From an uncultured Granulosicoccaceae bacterium (GTDB taxonomy: Bacteria > Pseudomonadota > Gammaproteobacteria > Granulosicoccales > Granulosicoccaceae): DNA of 54,376 nucleotides. A model generated the notes under the pieces. It was not told the DNA's origin, did no database searches, and saw nothing but the letters and a program-made list of their open reading frames with translations. Every line of letters begins with the position of its first letter. Positions within the stretch are counted from its first letter, which is position 1. The position numbers and the translations under genes were made by a program. The stretch spans positions 1-54,376 of the forward strand of contig CALIHW010000052.1 in assembly GCA_938020525.1 (NCBI GenBank), given 5' to 3'. Of the stretch, positions 30,001-41,011 are shown in pieces.

Positions 30001-32540
30001 ACGATATTGCTGGTTTCTCCGTCACCGTCATCAATGCTGTAGCTCAGCGTTCGATTGTTTGTCGATGGATCTTCACTAAGAGTAGTAAAAGTGATACTTC
30101 TGGCGAGAGCGTTTACCGCTGCTATGTCTGCTTGTGCGTTAAGACTCACTGTAAGCGGATTCGAGCCTGAGCCACCAGCTGCTGTACCGACAATTATTCC
30201 CTGAAACAGTACCGTATTGTTGACTATCAGAATTTCACCCGGACCTGTACCTACAGAGGCTATAGAAATCTGATCGACAGTTTCATTGAACCCTGTGCTG
30301 GCTACGTTAAATATACCCCCTTGGAAATCTGTGCTATCGCTGTCGGTGATTGTCATCGAGCCGTCAATGACAAGATTGGCATTCTCCGTATATATATTCG
30401 TAGTTAACGATGGAGTAATAACGGGCGGAGTATTAATGGGTGTCCCGCCACTGATACCTTCAAACGACCCAATATCAGGAGCCGCATCCCGTGGTACACC
30501 TCTTTGATCATCTACAGCGCTGGCAGTACTGTCACCGTTATCGAGTGCCGGACTGCCTGTAGTTAATGCGTGTGTCTGAGTAGTGCCACCATTTTGTGCC
30601 AGCGGGGATAGCAGCGGGTCGACGCCGACCAAATCAGTTGGGTGAATATTGGAGCCGCCAACATTGGCTGATTCTATGATGTTGTAGCCATTACTTACTG
30701 ATACAGCATGTATATCAACACCATTGAACATATTACCGAGGCTATTCGAGAATATCGAATTGTCTACTGCTAAGGTACCGCTCTCGTCATAAACAGCGCC
30801 ACCTGTTCTAGCTGAGTTAAATGCAAAGGTCGTAAAGGAAACCGTTGTTGTACCACCATCATTGTGGATTCCTCCACCATTAAATGCAGCTCTGTTGTCA
30901 CTAAATGTACTATTGAGTAGATCAAGAGTGGTGCCACTACGCAGGAAAATACCTGCACCCGAATTAGCGGAGTTGCCGGAAAAGGTTGAGTCCATGCCAG
31001 TAACATCGCCATCGAAAATATGGATTCCTCCTCCATTTCCATTAGTAGCTGCATTGTCTTTGATAGCGCTTTTTTCAATAGTAAGCGTCCCTGCAGCCTG
31101 GTATATTCCAGCACCTGAGATTGCTACGCTATTGCTTATCTCTGCTTGCCGCAGCGTTGCTACCCCTTCATTATAAAGGCCTGCACCGTTGTTGCCGGAT
31201 GAGTTGCTTCCATCTATATAAGTGTTTTCAATCAGCAGTGTGCCCGTTGTTGCGTTGCGTATCGCTCCACCTAAATTACCCGAGTTACTTTCTAAACTGG
31301 AATTGACGATTGTTGTAGAACCCGTGTTATATATCCCGCCGCCAGCACGACTCTGAGAGGAATTGTTTGCAAGCAGCACATCTTCAGCATGGAGTATTCC
31401 GTCATTTCTGATGCCGGCACCCTCTCTGTCGAAGCCGCCGGTGACTGTGACGTCAAGAAGAGTGAGTTCACCACCAGCGTGCACTTCGAGTACACGTTCG
31501 GTAAGACCGGTTGCTTCAATAATCGTTTGAGTTGAATTTACTCCCTGGATAATGATGTTGCTGGTAATATCATGATCACCGGATTCCTGGGGGTTGTTGA
31601 AACCGCCAGTGATAGTGATGCTATAGGTGTCGGCAGATAAGTTAATAGTATCGGTACCCGCTTGCGTGTTAGCGGCGATTATTGCTTCGCGGAGAGAAAT
31701 TTTTCCGTCTGCACCGGGAGCATTAGTTAGATCATCGAACGAAGCGGTAGACGGTGCATCTACAATATCGGCTGCAGTGGAGACTGAGATAGAAGACGCA
31801 AGACTGCGCTGATAGGAATCCTGCAGCTGATCTGAAAACGGTACAGTGGCTTCGACAGTACCGACCACCTGTTCAAGTACCCAATCACCGCCAACATTCC
31901 CGCCACCGGTGCGGTTATCGCTGGATGCAATATCAACTTCAGCAAGTGCCGCGATATTGGCACCGAGCATCTTACCGGCTTCAGTTGCTGAAAAGTTGCA
32001 ACCGTAAATCAGTAGATCTCCAGTTTCGGTGAATGCATGACCCCAGTTTGAGATTAAATTTTCATGAGTTGAAAATGTGCTCTGGTTCAGTACAGATTTA
32101 CCGATATTGACATTTCCGTCGCTACCATGGGAAATCAGATGGACCGCGCTTACGCCTGAATGCTGCGCCAGTATATTTGAAATAAGCTGGATACCATCCT
32201 GCTCGGCGCTGATGGTGATAATTTCAAAAGTGCGGTCTGGCGAGCCGTTGGCGAGCAGGTCCTTTACCAATAGCTCGTAGTCTGGAGTGGTCTCATCTAT
32301 AAAGATGATTTCCACCTGGCTCTCTGTCGAGTTGCTGTTGGTGTTTGGGCTTGCTAGTCCAAGGGTGGATTGATCCGGGTCAGAGAAAGCCTCAATTGAG
32401 GACGACGGGGCTTCCTCAACAATACCCACAGAAAAAATACCCGCAGAGAATGGATCTGCGGAGTAGAGCGTGCGAGACTCCAGTGGCTCCAACTGAAAAC
32501 ACTTCCGTGTGCCGGCCTTATTTTTGGGGCGATCGGACAC
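21027..32540 (-). CDS. Giant LEPR-XLL/DUF4347 repeat protein
   Basis: 3837 residues, starting at GTG 32540. The N-terminus has the LEPR-XLL motif (LEPLESRTLYSAD), then a DUF4347 domain at about 70-240 (HLISHGSDG, LLIYGCNFSATEAG). A CSLREA-like segment (KISLREAIIAANTQAG) leads into a right-handed beta-helix (about 290-740). Two lamin-tail domains begin at about 865 and 1390 (INEIHYDN, INEIHYTN). About sixteen cadherin-like repeats of 100-110 residues follow, each with NDAP.GTD, NEDTP and DFGFSD. A Ser/Thr/Gln-rich stretch precedes a C-terminal membrane segment (AGILAWLLRGGALFG), IDPL and a charged tail. Many acidic loops suggest calcium binding. Probably a surface adhesin or biofilm protein anchored in a membrane; no secretion genes are adjacent. 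No frameshift is seen in 11.5 kb, so the gene is intact. Confidence 0.88.
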   Translation of the reverse strand: MSDRPKNKAGTRKCFQLEPLESRTLYSADPFSAGIFSVGIVEEAPSSSIEAFSDPDQSTLGLASPNTNSNSTESQVEIIFIDETTPDYELLVKDLLANGSPDRTFEIITISAEQDGIQLISNILAQHSGVSAVHLISHGSDGNVNIGKSVLNQSTFSTHENLISNWGHAFTETGDLLIYGCNFSATEAGKMLGANIAALAEVDIASSDNRTGGGNVGGDWVLEQVVGTVEATVPFSDQLQDSYQRSLASSISVSTAADIVDAPSTASFDDLTNAPGADGKISLREAIIAANTQAGTDTINLSADTYSITITGGFNNPQESGDHDITSNIIIQGVNSTQTIIEATGLTERVLEVHAGGELTLLDVTVTGGFDREGAGIRNDGILHAEDVLLANNSSQSRAGGGIYNTGSTTIVNSSLESNSGNLGGAIRNATTGTLLIENTYIDGSNSSGNNGAGLYNEGVATLRQAEISNSVAISGAGIYQAAGTLTIEKSAIKDNAATNGNGGGIHIFDGDVTGMDSTFSGNSANSGAGIFLRSGTTLDLLNSTFSDNRAAFNGGGIHNDGGTTTVSFTTFAFNSARTGGAVYDESGTLAVDNSIFSNSLGNMFNGVDIHAVSVSNGYNIIESANVGGSNIHPTDLVGVDPLLSPLAQNGGTTQTHALTTGSPALDNGDSTASAVDDQRGVPRDAAPDIGSFEGISGGTPINTPPVITPSLTTNIYTENANLVIDGSMTITDSDSTDFQGGIFNVASTGFNETVDQISIASVGTGPGEILIVNNTVLFQGIIVGTAAGGSGSNPLTVSLNAQADIAAVNALARSITFTTLSEDPSTNNRTLSYSIDDGDGETSNIVDIDITVTEVNDAPVISYQTDFVIINEIHYDNLSFDANETIEIAGNAGTNLNGWSLELYNGSNDTGWLYDTIPLSGIIPDEGNGFGALDFPVLGLQNGPRDGIALIDDSGNVIEFISYEGTVTATQGTAAGMTSSDIGVSEGPGGSDVESLQRTNLSPASTWDWPSPSSFGAINLTQSATDPFIQTVAEDSSLIFSAASSNAIQISDPETSSNLNITITPVSGLVALPSNPGLQLPVLQFVGSPALINTAIDGLIYTPDPNFNGTDTLTVVIEDQDPVNSLTDTLDIDIVVTPVNDAPSGTDKILTINEDSPVTIIPTDFGFSDVIENNLFAAVTITTLPANGTLELAGVAVTAGQLISANDINNGGLVFTPTTDDNGTAYADFGFQVHDNGGTLNGGIDKDPTTNKITFDVVSVNDAPEGKDTTLTAVEDSPLTLSAANFGFTDSIDGDSFESVVISPPANGLLTLAGAPVGINQTISVNDINNGDLIFTPAPDTSGLSYATLGFRVIDDGGTANGGTDQDQSVNTITIDATEINDPPVIEFPSNAPIVLINEIHYTNFGIDTNERVEIAATAGTDLTGWSLELYNQGDIYDTIQISGLVPDEFNGFGAISFPVAPLQNGPNDAIALIDDTGNVVDFICYEGAQMAISGSAIGMTSVNIGVAENGQNTDALDSLQRDTITPNSSWSVSSPNSFGSLNPPQLTVIDLTQSIDEDTSLTFNSTNKNLIQIDDPDTSNNLKLTITSNFGAVALPANPGLTFATLEIVGTLADINSQIDGLIYTPDSNFNGTDTLTVLIEDQDPVNSLSNTLDIDIVVTPINDAPEGTNNTLTVLEDSTLTFAASNFGFSDTIENDNFAAVTITTLPANGLLELNSTILGLPISFPVIAGQTINTADINNGALVFTPDSDENGVAYTSFDFQVHDDGGTANGGVDQDQTPNSITIDVTSVNDTPLGTDNTLNTNEDTPLIINAADFGFSDPVDGNNFAAVTVTTLPANGSLELNGTPVTDGQLISITNISNNELLFVPDPDSNGTTYTDFTFQVHDDGGTANGGVDQDTMPDTITINVISVNDAPSGTDNTLNTNEDTPLIINAADFGFSDPVEGHNFAAVTVTTLPANGSLQLKGTPVTTGQLISITNISNNELRFIPAPDSFGTANALVTFQVHDDGGTANNGVDQDTTPKTITIDVNSVSDEPDGTDNTLTINEDSPYSLDRADFGFSDPADNDNFTGITITNLPLTGSLELAGAPVTLTQTISVSDIDLGNLVYVPVPNSQGTSDRFDFRVIDSGNTLNGGINQDLLPNGITLDINNANDAPSGTDNILNTNEDTPLIINAADFGFSDPVDSDNFAAVTITALPANGLLELNGIAVIAGQIISITNINNGELVFTSANDGNGTAYTDFDFQVHDNGGITNGGIDQDQTPNTLTIDVTSVNDAPLGTDNTLTTSENTPITIQPIDFGFSDPVDNDNFAAVTVPTLPANGSLELNGIPVTTGQLISITDISNGELIFTPVNGGNGNAYANFDFQVHDDGGIANSGVDQDQTPYTITIDVAGVNNAPKGTDNILTLDEDSPLIIESADFGFSDPLDGDNLAAITISTLPANGSLELNGNTITAGQIISITNINNSELVFTPAANDNGAAYTEFAFRVHDDGGTLNGGQDTSQSVNTVEFNVSQVNDEPQATDATYTLLEDQSRTLTLADLGYFDPADNHPFNGATISSAPVNGQLLSAGTLLNTGDFISASALNNGDIEFVPAANTSGTAYDSFSFQVQDTGGVANNGIDTNQTPATITFNVIPVSDVPSGLDGVINVHEDSNYIFELSDFGFSDALDINPDQFNAVEITQLPITGELTINSVVVAPNQTVSAADIMTGNLIYVPSQNTYGQAFDNFLFKVIDTGNTLSGGQNQDQTDNQILIDINSVSDAPIGTDSITTINEDTPYTLQASDFGFSDLNDGDYFAAITVVDMPAHGNLTLSGSPITANQVVSITDVSNGNLVFTPTPNENGSGYADFTFLVHDTGSTANGGLTISQSQNTALFNVVPVNDAPTGQDSSAQVTDNSAYTLSAADFPFSDQENHGLQGIRIDSLPATGTLTLSNQPLAAGTIVTLIELSSGALEYQPVNNVVSQDVIEFSVIDNGSNTNGGDNIQNTPAQLTITTLTVNDPPLAADNTLLINEDSNYTLNTTDFGFSDPVEQHSLTEVIITAVNGNGTLVLNGTPISTTASASIAQLNAGQLVYLPSSDAAGSNYVSIEFSVRDNGGTDNGGQDTSLAHTLNIDVLEVNDAPTAQIAVFDINESSAHVFQTGDFGFSDSDGDALQNIIFTQLPFGGTLTVDGTDVLPGQAISVADISGSKLIYLTAPGQWGQSYDSLQFRVQDNGGTLNGGEDTATQAETLTFNVIEVNTPPSGTDIAIDIDEDSSHTLGRSDFGFSDTDDNHAFLSILVSSLNVDGQLNLGNSQVSIGDSISVSDIDAGLLTYTPDTTLESNSGTHQIGFQVRDSGNPVNGPTLDQTENLINYNLTLINDPPTLINEGATFAEGSDNTISTTVLAAIDPDDPAQDLFFTLQSIPENGQLRVNDTILNVGDFFTMQQLTNSEIRYIPDGSETSSDFFNFSLADGGEDGVVPVTARFNIDVTEVVDPIPALRDNGLTLNTGDTFDTALGDVLNSGETSLLDASLLGSSLFEIEIIDQPDHGTVTINQDGTFLYKHDGSNSGTDFFIYRVTNDGGATATATVNIISEPQINSAIAAPLEIVTPFVTVPATTANTQQEQVSTLEVQQLTQVTDTLESTSETTASSDSEAVDADQQTDQSTLLSSEESLFSVSALPSTSSFANQPGALSNVTYTDYDFELDASIIERDLLRSLDVRQHNETNSIVLFENYKNTTVSVSSVDIRLDLPTSLSEAANNKGFLRGISRAQESLESADCKERRRIEAGSEVAIGVSISTTAGILAWLLRGGALFGSMMTATPLWSSIDPLRVTDAKNRDDEEEKSEVEDLFR
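25987..27126. repeat. Near-identical DNA repeats inside the giant gene
   Basis: A block of about 50 bp starting TCAGAGAATCCGAAGTCCGC occurs at 25987, 26710 and 27073, identical except for one substitution in the third copy. Flanking sequence is also closely similar, more so than among other repeat units, implying recent duplication or gene conversion. Encodes the NEDTPLIINAADFGFSDP segment. Confidence 0.85.
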
Positions 32541-32736
32541 TAATGTGGCATTACCGAGGTGAAAGGGCTACTTATATGATGACGGCAATCAAAGTGTTTT
32601 CTATATGCTACTGGCTACAAGAGTTGCATGTGCAAACACTTCGTTTGGCTGGTCCCAGTGTCTGAACTGATAACTGCTTCACTTAATCTACTTCACTATA
32701 TTTGTGAACTGAATGTTGTCCAGGAGAGACGTTTTT

Positions 32737-33819
32737 ATGGCGCTGTTTTCGACCGCCTATTCCGATGCCCGCGGGAAATTTACCGCAACAGCCAAATCTA
32801 CCGGAGGCACCGTTGCAGCTATTACCCAGGGCAACGGACTTGAGGTAGACGTTGCTTCCTGGGGTAAACCAAACAAGCCTACGTTGCTGGTCAGTTCAGG
32901 ATTACACGGTGTTGAAGGTTTTTTCGGCTCGGCCGTACAGTTGGCTGCGATAGAAAAACTATTTTCTGGTTTAGATCCTGTGGTCGATCTGAACGAACTT
33001 CATACCGTTTTTGTGCATGGTATAAACCCGTTCGGTTTTTCGCACGGTCGAAGAGTTGATGAAAACAACGTAGATTTGAATCGAAATTTTCTTAAAGACA
33101 GGCAGCATTATCGAGGTGCGCCAGATGCATACAGAAAGCTTAACGGATTCTTGAATCCACAATCTCCTCCAGATGCGTTAGAGCCTTATACATTGAAAGC
33201 GGCAGCTTATATATTGCGTTATGGTGTACCGGCTCTTAAGGAAGCTATAGCCTGTGGTCAGTATCAGTACCCTAAAGGTATTTTTTATGGTGGTAGTAAT
33301 TGCTCAACTGCCACAGAGTTTGTAATGGAGAATTGCGAAAGCTGGGTAGATGATGCCAAACTGGTTGTTCATATTGATTTGCACACAGGGCTTGGTAAAT
33401 TTGGTGAATATAAAATACTGCTTAATGACTCAACGAGCACAGAAGATTACCGCTGGTATGAAAGAACGTTTGGTGAGAACGCCATAGCGGATCTGAAAAG
33501 TAAAGATAAAACTGCTTATGAAGTATCTGGTGGCATGGGTGCATGGTTACAAAATAAATTCACTGACCGGCGTTATTACTTTGCCGGTGCTGAATTTGGT
33601 ACTTATAGTCCGGTTAGAGTACTAGGGGCGTTACGGGCGGAGAACCGCACTCATCACTATGCATCTCCGGACAGTGATCCATATAAAAAGGCCAAAGCGG
33701 AATTAATGGAGTGTTTTTGTCCTGCCAGTGAACATTGGCGAAAAAAAACAATTGGTGCTTCAGTTAAAATAATTTCAGCAGCAATTCGTGAGTTACAGTC
33801 CCAAAGTAGCAATCAATGA
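32737..33819 (+). CDS. DUF2817 / M14-like zinc carboxypeptidase family protein
   Basis: 360-residue protein of the DUF2817 family, related to M14 metallocarboxypeptidases. The first zinc motif is seen as SSGLHGVEGFFGSA (His-x-x-Glu) and the second histidine in VVHIDLHTGLG. A late Glu in YYFAGAEFGTYSP is a candidate general base. NPFGFSHGRRVDENNVDLNRNF is a strong M14-type core. I chose ATG 32737 because AGGAGA (32722-32727) lies at correct spacing; an in-frame ATG at 32713 would add eight residues. No signal peptide, so it is probably cytoplasmic. The next gene begins 28 bp downstream. Substrate unknown. Confidence 0.85.
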   Translation: MALFSTAYSDARGKFTATAKSTGGTVAAITQGNGLEVDVASWGKPNKPTLLVSSGLHGVEGFFGSAVQLAAIEKLFSGLDPVVDLNELHTVFVHGINPFGFSHGRRVDENNVDLNRNFLKDRQHYRGAPDAYRKLNGFLNPQSPPDALEPYTLKAAAYILRYGVPALKEAIACGQYQYPKGIFYGGSNCSTATEFVMENCESWVDDAKLVVHIDLHTGLGKFGEYKILLNDSTSTEDYRWYERTFGENAIADLKSKDKTAYEVSGGMGAWLQNKFTDRRYYFAGAEFGTYSPVRVLGALRAENRTHHYASPDSDPYKKAKAELMECFCPASEHWRKKTIGASVKIISAAIRELQSQSSNQ

Positions 33820-33847
33820 TAAACGGTAAAAAATGAAAAGGGTTGAT

Positions 33848-34255
33848 ATGTCTGATGGAAGTACAGAGATAGGAGAGCTACTCAAACATATGAAGCCTGA
33901 GCTTTTAGCAGGCGAATATGTTTTTCTTAGTTTTCAGTCAAGTGCCTACGGTGATCATACTGAGCTGGCGCCAATCGCATCATTCCGTGAGCAGGAAGGG
34001 CTTACATTGGTTGTGCCGAAGGCAAGTGCAGATCAAAATCGGCATTCGTACAGCAGTGTATTCAGGTGTATTACGCTTCAAATTCACTCAAGCCTTGAAG
34101 CCGTTGGGCTGACAGCGGCTTTTGCAACTCAACTAACCAAATTCAGTATCAGCGCAAATGTAATCGCCGGCTACTATCATGATCACATTTTTGTTGGCGC
34201 AGAGGATGCGATTAAGGCAATAGCTGCATTGCAGGAATTGTCTGCTAGCTCCTGA
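33848..34255 (+). CDS. ACT domain-containing protein (COG3602 type)
   Basis: 135-residue protein with two ACT-like halves. Markers are YVFLSFQSS, a central EGLTLVVPK, then FRCITLQIHSSLEAVGLTAAF and the closing ISANVIAGYYHDHIFV. This is the small stand-alone ACT family often annotated 'ACT domain-containing protein' and thought to bind amino acids. ATG 33848 has AAAGGG just upstream, better than the ATG at 33833. It follows the DUF2817 gene at short distance and may be co-transcribed. Ligand unknown. Confidence 0.85.
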   Translation: MSDGSTEIGELLKHMKPELLAGEYVFLSFQSSAYGDHTELAPIASFREQEGLTLVVPKASADQNRHSYSSVFRCITLQIHSSLEAVGLTAAFATQLTKFSISANVIAGYYHDHIFVGAEDAIKAIAALQELSASS

Positions 34256-34330
34256 ATGCTCATAGACAGGATGCCTTAAGAAAAAAGATATACGGCGAGC
34301 ATATGTATGTGTAAGCAAAAGTAGGCAGGC

Positions 34331-34359
34331 AAAAAAACAGCCGGCTCAATGGCCGGCTG
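34331..34359 (-). terminator. Rho-independent terminator of the GH12 gene
   Basis: Stem CAGCCGGC (34338-34345) and GCCGGCTG (34352-34359) with a 6-base loop; seven A's at 34331-34337 give a T-run on the minus strand. It could also slow plus-strand readthrough from the ACT gene, but there is no T-run on that side. Confidence 0.9.
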
Positions 34360-34434
34360 AAGGTTACTCACAAGTTAATGCTCTTTTCTGCAGGATATAT
34401 TTCCTGATTAATTGACTTTTTTCAGCACCCGAGA

Positions 34435-35985
34435 TTAACGGCTTTGAGTGATGGTCCAGTCGAAAATGTTCATACTACCGGCACCCCAGAAGATTTCAGT
34501 ACCAACAAGAATGTTAGCCATACACCAGTCATCCTGGATCTGAACCGAGTTGCTATTTGCACCGAATCGTTCACGTACAACATGTGCATTATCACGCGCC
34601 CAGTCAATGAAGTCATTCATGTAGATAGTACCGGTAGTCTGCGGGTTCTGTGCAACAAATGCGATATAACGCTCATCAGAATCTTTAGTGTAAACCTTGT
34701 AGCTATCTCCACGGATAGTCAAATTGGCAACAAAATCGTTAGGACCGGCAGGTAGTCTTTCAGCACCAGCATCCAGCCAAACCATCACTTCATAAGTATG
34801 ATTTGAACCACCGCCGCGTCTTACAATGTCGGTGGTACAGTTGCCTGCAGCATTAGTCTGGTAGAAGAACGTCTCTACGGCTACGTTGCGCTCACCGGAT
34901 ATAGTAGTGCCATTCGGGAAACGACTGTTGTTTGATGCATCTACTGCGCGAGATTCGCCAAACTGTGGTCCGTCGTAAGAATAATCGATACGGAAAGTAG
35001 GCATCTCACTGATGCGAACCGGCAGACCTGTTTCAGATTGCGGCGCGCTTGTACGGAACTCGTCTTTTGTACCGTAAATCAGTTCTGGATATGAACGTAC
35101 GTAGAAATCACCTGATGGGTTAGGGTTGCCGTTGATACCTGTAACACCCGGACCCCAGTCGTAGTTCCAGCCTGCAAGAGCGCCGTTAGTGTTGGTGAAG
35201 ATGCACTGTTCCCATGGATAACCCGGAGCTGCACGGAAAGTACGCCATGCATTGTTATGCAGAATAAAATCACCGATGCGAGTATCAGAGAAATCATTCG
35301 GGTTACTCATGATGGTGCAGATTTCTTCAGTTGAGCCTGAAGTCAGTGAAGACACTCGAATGACGTTGCCGTCAACACCGGAAGAAAAGCTTCCTGCGTC
35401 AGTGTTGCGATCACCTTGAGTGCTAGTATTGCCACCGTCAGATGAACCACTTCCAGCATCATCAGCAATACCGCCATCTGAGGTGCTGCTACCGGCATCA
35501 TCAGAGATACCGCCGTCAGAAGTACTGCTTCCGGCATCGTCGCTTATAGTCTGGCCGCCATCAGAAGTGCTGCTGCCGGCATCATCACTGATAGTCTGGC
35601 CGCCGTCAGAAGTACTGCTCCCGGCGTCGTCACTGATAGTTTGACCACCATCGGAAGTGCTGCTGCCAGCATCGTCACTGATAGTTTGACTACCGTCTGC
35701 ATCGTCGTCTTTGTCACCACCTTTGTCGTCATCGTTAATAACTACGATAAGGTCTTCGGCATCATCGTACTTGTCATCGTCGCTGGTGGTTGTTGTAGTT
35801 GTTTCTGTGTTTGTATCGGTTGTGACTGTAGTTGCTTCGGTGGTTGTTGCTGTGTTGCCACCAACAGCTGTTTCGACTTCTACTACAGGTGTTGTTGTCG
35901 TTGCAGTTTCACCGGTAGTGAGGTCGTTGCTATCACAGGCGGTGAGGGTAATAAGAATTGCACTTGCGAGTATAGTTTTTTGCAT
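34435..35985 (-). CDS. GH12 family glycosidase lipoprotein
   Basis: 516-residue lipoprotein. The N-terminus MQKTILASAILITLTACDSN has lipobox LTAC with Cys17. A long Thr/Asp/Ser-rich linker follows, including about six tandem ~15-residue units (QTISDDAGSSTSDGG). The C-terminal ~270 residues match glycoside hydrolase family 12. The nucleophile is Glu399 in YEVMVWL and the acid/base Glu497 in VGTEIFWGAGSMNIFDW, in the usual order and context. GH12 enzymes cleave beta-1,4-glucan or xyloglucan, so the likely substrate is algal or plant polysaccharide; exact specificity is not readable. ATG 35985 has AAAGGA upstream; a longer frame to 36042 would bury the signal peptide. Its terminator is at 34331-34359. 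The linker probably holds the enzyme away from the outer membrane. Confidence 0.85.
   Translation of the reverse strand: MQKTILASAILITLTACDSNDLTTGETATTTTPVVEVETAVGGNTATTTEATTVTTDTNTETTTTTTSDDDKYDDAEDLIVVINDDDKGGDKDDDADGSQTISDDAGSSTSDGGQTISDDAGSSTSDGGQTISDDAGSSTSDGGQTISDDAGSSTSDGGISDDAGSSTSDGGIADDAGSGSSDGGNTSTQGDRNTDAGSFSSGVDGNVIRVSSLTSGSTEEICTIMSNPNDFSDTRIGDFILHNNAWRTFRAAPGYPWEQCIFTNTNGALAGWNYDWGPGVTGINGNPNPSGDFYVRSYPELIYGTKDEFRTSAPQSETGLPVRISEMPTFRIDYSYDGPQFGESRAVDASNNSRFPNGTTISGERNVAVETFFYQTNAAGNCTTDIVRRGGGSNHTYEVMVWLDAGAERLPAGPNDFVANLTIRGDSYKVYTKDSDERYIAFVAQNPQTTGTIYMNDFIDWARDNAHVVRERFGANSNSVQIQDDWCMANILVGTEIFWGAGSMNIFDWTITQSR
35431..35688. repeat. Tandem repeats in the GH12 linker
   Basis: Four 45-bp units followed by two 39-bp units (258 bp in total), each encoding SDDAGSSTSDGG-type sequence. 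All units keep the reading frame, so slippage changes the linker length only. Confidence 0.9.
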
Positions 35986-36360
35986 TTTATTAGTCCTTTT
36001 ATAAATCGAACTGTTTATCTGAGAAATCCGGGTGAAAAACAAAACTTAAACTGTCTTCCGGCCTCGTTGAGGGGGCGGATTATATGTGTGTGGTTTGTAA
36101 AATGATGTGTGGTACGTATCATTATTGAAACGACCAGGCATGAAATGCGTAGATTGGTAGTGTTAGTGTGACCGGCTTCTCAGCAAAAAAGAGCGGTCTG
36201 TCTCTTTTGGACAGAATGGGGAGGAAAAAAGCCCGCCTGACAAGCAAACGGGCTCTAAGATCGGTGTTTAATAAGTGCATATACTCTTAATTCAAACACT
36301 TCCAGTTTAATCACCATAACGGAACGCATTTTTTATCGTGCTGCCATGCGATTAATTCGC
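35986..36360. other. Intergenic region between the GH12 gene and metH
   Basis: 375 bp. It holds the promoter region of the GH12 gene (not resolved) and the metH terminator. No gene is supported. Confidence 0.5.
36225..36254 (-). terminator. Rho-independent terminator of metH
   Basis: Stem AGCCCG (36230-36235) and CGGGCT (36249-36254) with a 13-base loop; on the minus strand it is followed by a run of T's (A's at 36225-36230). It lies about 110 bp past the metH stop. Confidence 0.75.
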
Positions 36361-40077
<3,717 letters not shown>

Positions 40078-40260
40078 TACGAGGCCCAGATAATTCCAAA
40101 TTTAGAGTTAATATAGCAAGAAATATACATATAAACATATCTTTATGTTGTTATTTGATTTGCAGTTTAAAGAAATCAAACTCCTCATTGAACCGGGTAG
40201 TAATTCTTGAGCCGCGAGCAGCAACCGCCTAAGCTCCTGCCGATGAGCGGGGTATGCGAA

Positions 40261-40977
40261 ATGAACATAGTTGTCTTTGGCGGTAGTGGTGGAATTGGAT
40301 CTGCGATAGTCAAGCAAGTAACCAGAGTGTTTCCAGACGCTGCGGTGTTTGCTACCTGGAACCGAACTCGGCCAACCGCCGAATCCAGTGTCCGCTGGTC
40401 TCAGGTAGATCTGTGTTCCGAGAACAGCATTCAAGAGTTCTCATCTCAATTTAATCAGGTGCACTGGGTTATTAATGCCGCTGGTATGCTGCACGATGAT
40501 ACACAAATGCCTGAAAAATCATTGCAGCAGATTGAGCCAGAGTTTTTTATGCACAATGTTCAGCTCAATGCTTTGTCGACGCTGCTTATAGCCAAGCACT
40601 TTCGCGGTGCTCTGAAAGACGCAAACGGTTCTGAGGTAACAAAACAGTTTGCGACTATTTCTGCAAAGGTGGGTAGCATTGAGGATAATCGCCTGGGTGG
40701 CTGGTATAGCTATCGATGTTCGAAAGCAGCGCTTAATATGGCAATAAAGAACCTAAGTATTGAATGGTCGCGAACCGTGCCGGATATTTGTGTTACTGCC
40801 TTGCACCCAGGTACAACTGACACTGGATTGTCTGCACCTTTTCAGCGCAACGTGCCTGAAGGAAAGTTATTTTCTGCGGATAAAGTCGCTGATTGCTTTG
40901 TAAAGCTCATGGTCAAAATGACTACCTCAGATACAGGTAAGTTTTTTAGCTATGATGGTGAAGAGCTTCCCTGGTGA
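40261..40977 (+). CDS. SDR family oxidoreductase (C-factor-like)
   Basis: 238-residue short-chain dehydrogenase. The nucleotide-binding motif GGSGGIGSA is right at the N-terminus (MNIVVFGGSGGIG) and the catalytic Tyr-x-x-x-Lys is in WYSYRCSKAALN. The ending FFSYDGEELPW is typical of the C-factor/CsgA-like SDR subgroup. ATG 40261 is preferred: GGGG at 40248-40251 lies at good spacing and the Rossmann strand begins at once. Upstream TTG 40207 and ATG 40243 are also in frame. Substrate unknown. DUF2256 and VOC genes follow in the same direction. Confidence 0.88.
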   Translation: MNIVVFGGSGGIGSAIVKQVTRVFPDAAVFATWNRTRPTAESSVRWSQVDLCSENSIQEFSSQFNQVHWVINAAGMLHDDTQMPEKSLQQIEPEFFMHNVQLNALSTLLIAKHFRGALKDANGSEVTKQFATISAKVGSIEDNRLGGWYSYRCSKAALNMAIKNLSIEWSRTVPDICVTALHPGTTDTGLSAPFQRNVPEGKLFSADKVADCFVKLMVKMTTSDTGKFFSYDGEELPW

Positions 40978-41011
40978 ACGACATGATGAAAAACCACAGT
41001 GAATAACCAGA

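Noticed and set aside
35641..36105. 154-codon Val/Cys-rich plus-strand frame
   Set aside because: Antisense of the Thr/Asp-rich linker of the GH12 lipoprotein; the composition is a by-product.
40078..40260. Cobalamin or SAM riboswitch upstream of metH
   Set aside because: No conserved B12-box or SAM-type core could be seen in this short AT-rich region.
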